From the NCBI RefSeq assembly GCF_014193675.1, contig NZ_BLXZ01000002.1, positions 496,001 to 560,000 on the forward strand: a DNA stretch of 64,000 nucleotides, read 5' to 3'. The DNA is from Geomonas limicola (GTDB lineage: Bacteria > Desulfobacterota > Desulfuromonadia > Geobacterales > Geobacteraceae). Position numbers and translations under genes: made by a program. The notes under the pieces are model-generated. The model was not told where the DNA came from. It saw only the letters and a list, made by a program, of their open reading frames with translations, and ran no database searches. Below, in pieces: positions 59,898-64,000 of this stretch (position 1 is the first letter of the stretch; every line of letters starts with the position of its first letter).

Positions 59898-60863
59898 CTA
59901 CGGCTTCCCTTTCGATTCCCGCCTGCTTTTCCAAAAGCCCGACCACCAGGGCCGCTCTTTCGGTTGCTGTGTGTTTTCTCCCTCGACCTTCTCGCCCGGC
60001 TCCTTCCCCTCGTGGGAACTATGCTCGATGACCGCGTTCACCACGGCGCCGCCCAGTACGATGAAGCCGCTGATGTACATCCAGAGCAACAACACGATAA
60101 CCGCGCCCAGGCTGCCGTAGGTCTTGTCGTAAGAGCTGAAATTATTGATGTAAAAGGAAAAGCCGAGGGAAATCAGGATCCAGAGCGGGATCACCACGAC
60201 CGAACCGGGGGATATCCACTTCCAGTTCTGCTCCACGTCGGGGGTGAAGTAGTACACGGTGGCGACGGCCAGCGAGAGCAGAATGAGGATGACCGGTACC
60301 AGCAGGATGTCCCAGGCGATGCGGAAGGCCCGCCCGAAGTTGATCAGGTTGGCCACCAGGTCACCGATCTGGGTCCCGAACATGAGCAGGGCCAGCGAGA
60401 GCAGGAACAAAAATGACAAGGCAACCACCAGGAAAATGGCGGTGAGGCGCAGCTTCCAAAACGGCCTCCCTTCCTTAACCTCGTAGAGCTTGTTCATCGC
60501 GTCCATGATGGCAACCATGGCGTTAGAGGATGCCCACAGCGCCAGGAGCACCCCGATGGAGAGGAGCCCCTGCTTCTTGTTCATAAAAAGCGCACGGATA
60601 TTGTCCTGGAGCAGGTCGAAGGCCTGGCTGGGGAGCACGCGCGCGGCGCTCTGCAGCACGTAATCGAGCAGGTGGGGGATAGGCAGATAACCTATGACGG
60701 TGGTGAGAAAGAGGAAAAAGGGGAAGATCGCAAAGAGGAAGTAGTAGGCCATTGCCGCGGCGTGTGCAGAGCAGTCCGCGTCGTTTATCTTCTGGTAAAC
60801 GCGCTTGCCTAGTTCCAGATAGCTAGTCGACCCCAGCTTGAAGTACTTGCGAGGCGAGAACAT
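59898..60863 (-). CDS. YihY/BrkB family membrane protein
   Basis: A 321-residue inner-membrane protein with six helices. AAAMAYYFLFAIFPFFLFLT, LWASSNAMVAIMDAMNKLY, and SLGAVIVLLLWMYISGFIVL are the family blocks. A polar, basic C-terminal tail follows residue 290. Formerly described as ribonuclease BN, the family is now thought to be a transporter or membrane factor of unknown substrate. It is on the same strand as Ku and about 64 bases downstream of it, so co-transcription is likely. The ATG follows GGGAGGAGACGT. Confidence 0.88.
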   Translation of the reverse strand: MFSPRKYFKLGSTSYLELGKRVYQKINDADCSAHAAAMAYYFLFAIFPFFLFLTTVIGYLPIPHLLDYVLQSAARVLPSQAFDLLQDNIRALFMNKKQGLLSIGVLLALWASSNAMVAIMDAMNKLYEVKEGRPFWKLRLTAIFLVVALSFLFLLSLALLMFGTQIGDLVANLINFGRAFRIAWDILLVPVILILLSLAVATVYYFTPDVEQNWKWISPGSVVVIPLWILISLGFSFYINNFSSYDKTYGSLGAVIVLLLWMYISGFIVLGGAVVNAVIEHSSHEGKEPGEKVEGENTQQPKERPWWSGFWKSRRESKGKP

Positions 60864-60927
60864 ACGTCTCCTCCCAAGGCTGCGGTACGGTGCCGTCGAT
60901 TCCCTCGGCCCGGCCTAGTCCTTCCGA

Positions 60928-61707
60928 TCAGGCGGCTTCTTTTTTCTTCTGCTTCAGGCTCTCCTTCAGCAGTTCCATCATGTCGATCACCTTGCCCGGC
61001 TGTGTCGGAGCGGCCGCCGGCTGCGGCTCCCTCCCCTGGGCCTTCTCTTCGATGACCCGCTTCAGGTCTTCCAGGTACTTGTCCTTGTACTTTGCGGGGT
61101 CGAATTTCGTGGTGAGCTGGTCGATGAGCGTGAGGGCGAGCGCCACTTCCTGCTCGCGCAGGTTCTCGGAGCCGGGCAGTTTCAGCTCGGCGGGGCTGCG
61201 GATCTCGTTTTGGAAGCGGATGTTGTTGAGCACCAGCAGGTCGTCGAGCGGCTTGATGACCGCGAGGCTTCCCCGGTTGCGCAGCACGAAGCTCGCGATT
61301 CCTACCCGCCCGGATCGTTTCAGCGCCTCGCGCAACAGCGCGTACGCCTTGGTCCCTGATTTGTCGGGTTCCAGGTAGTACGGCTTCTCAAAGTAGCGGG
61401 TATCGATCTCGCGCTCGTCCACAAAGTCCAGGATGTCGATCAGGTGGGTTTTCTCGACGCTGGCGCTCTCGAAGTCCTTGTCGGTAAGGACGATGTACTC
61501 GCCGTCGGTGTACTCGTACCCCTTTACGATTTCCTCGTAGGGGACCTCCTTGTTGTCCAGCTTGCAGACCCGCAGGTACTTGATCGGACACAGGTCGCCC
61601 TTGCGCAGCATGTCCAGGTCGAGGGTCCTGCTTTCCGATCCGCTGAACAACTTAACCGGTATGTTCACCAGCCCGAAGCTGATGGAACCGGACCACATGG
61701 CTCTCAT
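60928..61707 (-). CDS. ku: Ku protein of non-homologous end joining
   Basis: A 259-residue bacterial Ku. MWSGSISFGLVNIPVKLFSG is the diagnostic start, KKYRVC-like KYLRVCKLDNKEVPYEEIVK, DILDFVDEREIDTRYFEKPY and LREALKRSGRVGIASFVLR are family blocks, with a Lys-rich C-terminal tail (residues 220-259) that contacts DNA and LigD. I chose the ATG at 61707 behind AGGAGGAGC. It forms rings on DNA ends and recruits LigD, encoded 16 kb away. Confidence 0.95.
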   Translation of the reverse strand: MRAMWSGSISFGLVNIPVKLFSGSESRTLDLDMLRKGDLCPIKYLRVCKLDNKEVPYEEIVKGYEYTDGEYIVLTDKDFESASVEKTHLIDILDFVDEREIDTRYFEKPYYLEPDKSGTKAYALLREALKRSGRVGIASFVLRNRGSLAVIKPLDDLLVLNNIRFQNEIRSPAELKLPGSENLREQEVALALTLIDQLTTKFDPAKYKDKYLEDLKRVIEEKAQGREPQPAAAPTQPGKVIDMMELLKESLKQKKKEAA

Positions 61708-61903
61708 GGTCGCTCCTCCTTCCCGGGGGCGCCGGCGCCGCGTGCCCCCTTGTTCACAGGATAGTGCTGATTCGGGTCTGCTGGCAACAGCTTCCCTTCC
61801 GGTTCCCGACGGCCGGAGAAGTGCCAGGTCCCGGTAGATCGGGAAGGTCACACTTGTCTGAGTTTCCCTTCCCCAAGTAGAGCAGATTCAACGGATTTCC
61901 GCA

Positions 61904-61931
61904 TTGACAAACAGGTGCGAGGCCCTAAATT
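61904..61931 (+). promoter_or_regulatory. sigma-70 promoter of the DUF748-like gene
   Basis: TTGACA (61904-61909), a 16-base spacer and TAAATT (61926-61931). The TTG is a promoter element, not a start codon. Confidence 0.68.
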
Positions 61932-61969
61932 ATGAGAGTGCGCCAATGTTTGGTGGTCCCGGAGACAGT

Positions 61970-63631
61970 ATGGCGGAAGACAGAAAACAGGAAGAGAGCA
62001 CCAGGCAAGAGAGTGGCGGGCCAGTCGGCTCGAAAGGTATCTGGACCAGGTTGCTTCCCGGATCGCGGCCCGTGCGCTGGATACTCGGGATACTGCTCGG
62101 TATCGCGCTGCTCCTCTACATCGTGTCGTTCTTCATCGACGAGCCGCTGCGCCGCATGACCGAGCGCAAGATCAACCGCGACCTCAAGGGGTACTCGGTG
62201 AAACTGCCCGGGCTGCATCTCGCGCTCATCGGCCTGTCCCTCACCCTCAAGGACCTCACCATCATCCAGCAGGCCCATCCGGATCCCCCCGTCGCCAAAT
62301 TCCCCGTCCTGAAGGCGAGTGTGCACTGGCGGGAGATCCTCTCCGGGCGCCTGGTCGGCGAGCTGCAGTTGGACCGGCCAAGGCTGCATATCAACCTGCA
62401 GCAGCTGCGCAGCGAGGCGACCAGCAAGGTGAAACTGAAAGAGAGGGGCTGGCAGCAGGCCGTCGAGGATATCTACCCCCTCAAGATCAATACGGTCACC
62501 ATCAACGACGCCAACATCACCTACATCGACCTTGACCCCAAAAGGCCGCTGACGCTCAGCCACCTGAACCTGGAGGCGAGCAATATCCGCAACATCCATC
62601 TGCCCGACAAGGTCTACCCGTCGTCCTTTCACCTGGAGACCGACATTTTCGGCACGGGGCATGGCGTCGTCGAGGGCAAAGCGAACTTCCTCGCCGAACC
62701 GATCCCCGGGGTCAAGGCTGGTTTCAAGTTGGAAAAGATCCCGATGAGCTACTTCAAGCCGATGCTGGCCCGCAGTAACCTTGCCATCGAGGGTGGTGTC
62801 CTGCATGCCTCGGGGGATACCGAGTACGCACCGAAAATCAAGAAGGCGCACCTCAAGGAGCTCACCATCAGCGGCATGAAGCTCGACTACATCCACTCTC
62901 CCGCCACGGCAGGAGCGGAAAAACGTCGCGCGGCGGTGGTCGGCAAAGGGGCCAAAGAGGTCAGCAACAAGCCGGGGGTCCTGATCAGCGCAGACGACAT
63001 CAGCCTGAGCGGCTGCAACCTCGGGATAGTGAACCGGGAACCCGGCAAGACCTACCGGGTCTACCTCGCCGACACCACGTTTCACATCAGCAACTTCTCG
63101 AACCAGTTCGCGCAGGGACCGGCCCAGGCCCGGCTGGACGGGAAGTTCATGGGGCACGGGCCGACCCACGTCACCGGTGCCTTCCGAGCGGAGAAGCAGG
63201 GGCCCGATCTCGATCTCTACGTCAAGATCGACAACACCCAATTGACCTCGTTGAACGACCTCTTGCGCGCCTACGGCAACTTCGACGTGGCGGCCGGGAC
63301 CTTCTCGCTGGTAACCGAGCTGCACGTCAGGAACAACGTGATCACCGGGTACCTTAAACCGTTTTTCAAGGACATGAAGGTCTACGACAAGCGCAAGGAC
63401 AAGGAGAAAAGCCTGTTCCACAAGGTCTACGAGATGTTGATCGGGGGGGTGGCCAAGCTCCTGGAAAACCGGCCGCGCCAGCAGGTAGCCACCAAGGCGA
63501 CCATCTCGGGGCCGCTGCAAAAACCCCACACCAGCACGTGGCAGATCATCGTCGAGCTGATCCGGAACGCCTTCTTCAAGGCGATACTGCCGCGCTTCGA
63601 GCAGGAGTACACCACAGCCGGAAAGCGGTGA
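61970..63631 (+). CDS. DUF748/AsmA-like envelope protein
   Basis: A 553-residue protein with one N-terminal transmembrane helix (about residues 33-55, RWILGILLGIALLLYIVSF) and a long, beta-rich periplasmic body. The repeated pattern of short strands such as LPGLHLALIGLSLTLKDLTI, VGELQLDRPRLHINLQQL and LKINTVTINDANITYIDLD is that of DUF748/AsmA proteins, which help move lipids across the envelope. A linker with Ala/Gly/Lys (about 320-340) precedes a second half. I chose ATG 61970, with CGGAG five bases ahead. The function in this organism is not known. Confidence 0.75.
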   Translation: MAEDRKQEESTRQESGGPVGSKGIWTRLLPGSRPVRWILGILLGIALLLYIVSFFIDEPLRRMTERKINRDLKGYSVKLPGLHLALIGLSLTLKDLTIIQQAHPDPPVAKFPVLKASVHWREILSGRLVGELQLDRPRLHINLQQLRSEATSKVKLKERGWQQAVEDIYPLKINTVTINDANITYIDLDPKRPLTLSHLNLEASNIRNIHLPDKVYPSSFHLETDIFGTGHGVVEGKANFLAEPIPGVKAGFKLEKIPMSYFKPMLARSNLAIEGGVLHASGDTEYAPKIKKAHLKELTISGMKLDYIHSPATAGAEKRRAAVVGKGAKEVSNKPGVLISADDISLSGCNLGIVNREPGKTYRVYLADTTFHISNFSNQFAQGPAQARLDGKFMGHGPTHVTGAFRAEKQGPDLDLYVKIDNTQLTSLNDLLRAYGNFDVAAGTFSLVTELHVRNNVITGYLKPFFKDMKVYDKRKDKEKSLFHKVYEMLIGGVAKLLENRPRQQVATKATISGPLQKPHTSTWQIIVELIRNAFFKAILPRFEQEYTTAGKR

Positions 63632-63663
63632 GGATTGCCGCTTCGCGCCACAAGCCAACCCCA

Positions 63664-63693
63664 TTGACAAAGTTTTGACAGAGGGAGAATATT
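63664..63693 (+). promoter_or_regulatory. possible promoter of the DUF3309 gene
   Basis: TTGACA (63664-63669), 18 bases, AATATT (63688-63693); a second TTGACA at 63675-63680 overlaps and may be used instead. Confidence 0.45.
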
Positions 63694-63782
63694 AAAATTA
63701 GCCAATATGGTGTAGATTGCCTGAACTGACGGTGTGAGCACCGGGCTTACCGAGGGATCAGGCAGCTACCGGGGAGGAAGCC

Positions 63783-63935
63783 ATGAGAACCATCTTGCTG
63801 ATCATCGTCGTTTTACTACTGGTGGCCGCGCTGCCTACCTGGCCCTACAGCGCGAGCTGGGGGTACTATCCCAGCGGCGGTCTGGGCCTGGTTCTCCTGA
63901 TCCTGCTCATTCTGGCCCTGATGGGGCGGGTTTAG
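63783..63935 (+). CDS. DUF3309-type small membrane protein
   Basis: A 50-residue protein with two hydrophobic segments around the central WPYSASWGYYPSGGLGL, which is the DUF3309 signature. The ATG follows GGGGAGGAAGCC. Such proteins are often induced in stress, and the neighbouring genes here fit that. Its role is unknown. Confidence 0.85.
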   Translation: MRTILLIIVVLLLVAALPTWPYSASWGYYPSGGLGLVLLILLILALMGRV

Positions 63936-63970
63936 CGACATGGCGCTAGCTCAGGGCAAGGGAGGGTGAA

Positions 63971-64000
63971 ATGGCCAAATACGGTAAAAAAGCGCAAGAA
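63971..64000 (+). CDS. start of a small DUF6496-like protein, cut by the window end
   Basis: Only ten codons are visible (MAKYGKKAQE), after GGAGGGTGAA. The start matches the DUF6496 family (YGKKAQEKV...), small helical proteins often found beside stress genes. The call rests on these few residues. Confidence 0.45.
   Translation, partial: MAKYGKKAQE

Noticed and set aside
61904..61969. TTG start for the DUF748-like protein
   Set aside because: The TTG is the start of a TTGACA promoter box, and the ATG at 61970 has a good ribosome site.

Overview
The window reads as chromosomal DNA of a high-GC Geobacter-like bacterium (Desulfuromonadota, formerly Deltaproteobacteria; Geobacter/Geomonas type). 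This rests on family recognition and on the combination of an alternative complex III plus cbb3-type oxidase operon, a PEP-CTERM protein behind a sigma-54 promoter, multihaem cytochromes and LigD/Ku repair genes. No 16S gene is present, so the genus is an inference.

Bases 1-17,864 are mostly housekeeping or loosely linked metabolic genes: a truncated DisA_N-like protein, a thioesterase and acyl-CoA ligase pair, GDP-fucose synthase, GMP reductase, an MFS carrier, a tRNA-dihydrouridine synthase, a SlyD-like isomerase with a cysteine-rich insert, DMT and LysE exporters, a YceH/DUF2288/DUF1847 operon, a solitary flagellin, ThpR, SerS, and a tRNA cluster (Ser-TGA, Ser-GCT, Arg-ACG, Arg-ACG) with a DUF2155 lipoprotein inside it.

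Bases 17,818-23,040 are a 5.2-kb integrated element in the second tRNA-Arg gene. Perfect 47-bp direct repeats bound it. It carries a tyrosine recombinase, a Rep_trans-type replication initiator, an AlpA/excisionase-like HTH protein, and an AT-richer two-gene module of an OLD/RecF-type AAA ATPase with a TOPRIM-like DUF4276 protein. That module is the best candidate here for an uncharacterised anti-phage system. The element also has repeated GGGTAAC motifs near both ends, its own terminator next to the tRNA, and a strong promoter that runs into an intrinsic terminator ahead of rep.

Bases 23,186-26,554 hold a PEP-CTERM protein with a sigma-54 promoter and tandem upstream repeats, a DsrE-family protein, a haem-binding protein and a DUF3750 lipoprotein. 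Bases 26,618-40,384 (minus strand) form one long respiratory operon: ActB, an ActC-ActD fusion, ActF, pentahaem ActA, a lipoprotein, CcoN-like, a dihaem CcoO-like subunit, a CcoS-like protein, two small membrane proteins, a monohaem ActE-like cytochrome, a SafE-like protein and a CcoI-type copper ATPase. It would take electrons from quinol through cytochrome c to oxygen and encodes its own assembly factors.

Bases 40,746-64,000 look like a stress and storage island: PPK2, DUF1328, a tiny Cys-rich protein, LigD, a SAP-like protein, a cation diffusion facilitator, then TreZ, GH57, TreY, GlgE and TreS-maltokinase, a CHRD protein, YihY, Ku, a DUF748-like protein and small DUF3309/DUF6496 proteins. 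The trehalose genes together can run glucan to trehalose and trehalose back to glucan through maltose-1-phosphate. LigD and Ku supply non-homologous end joining.
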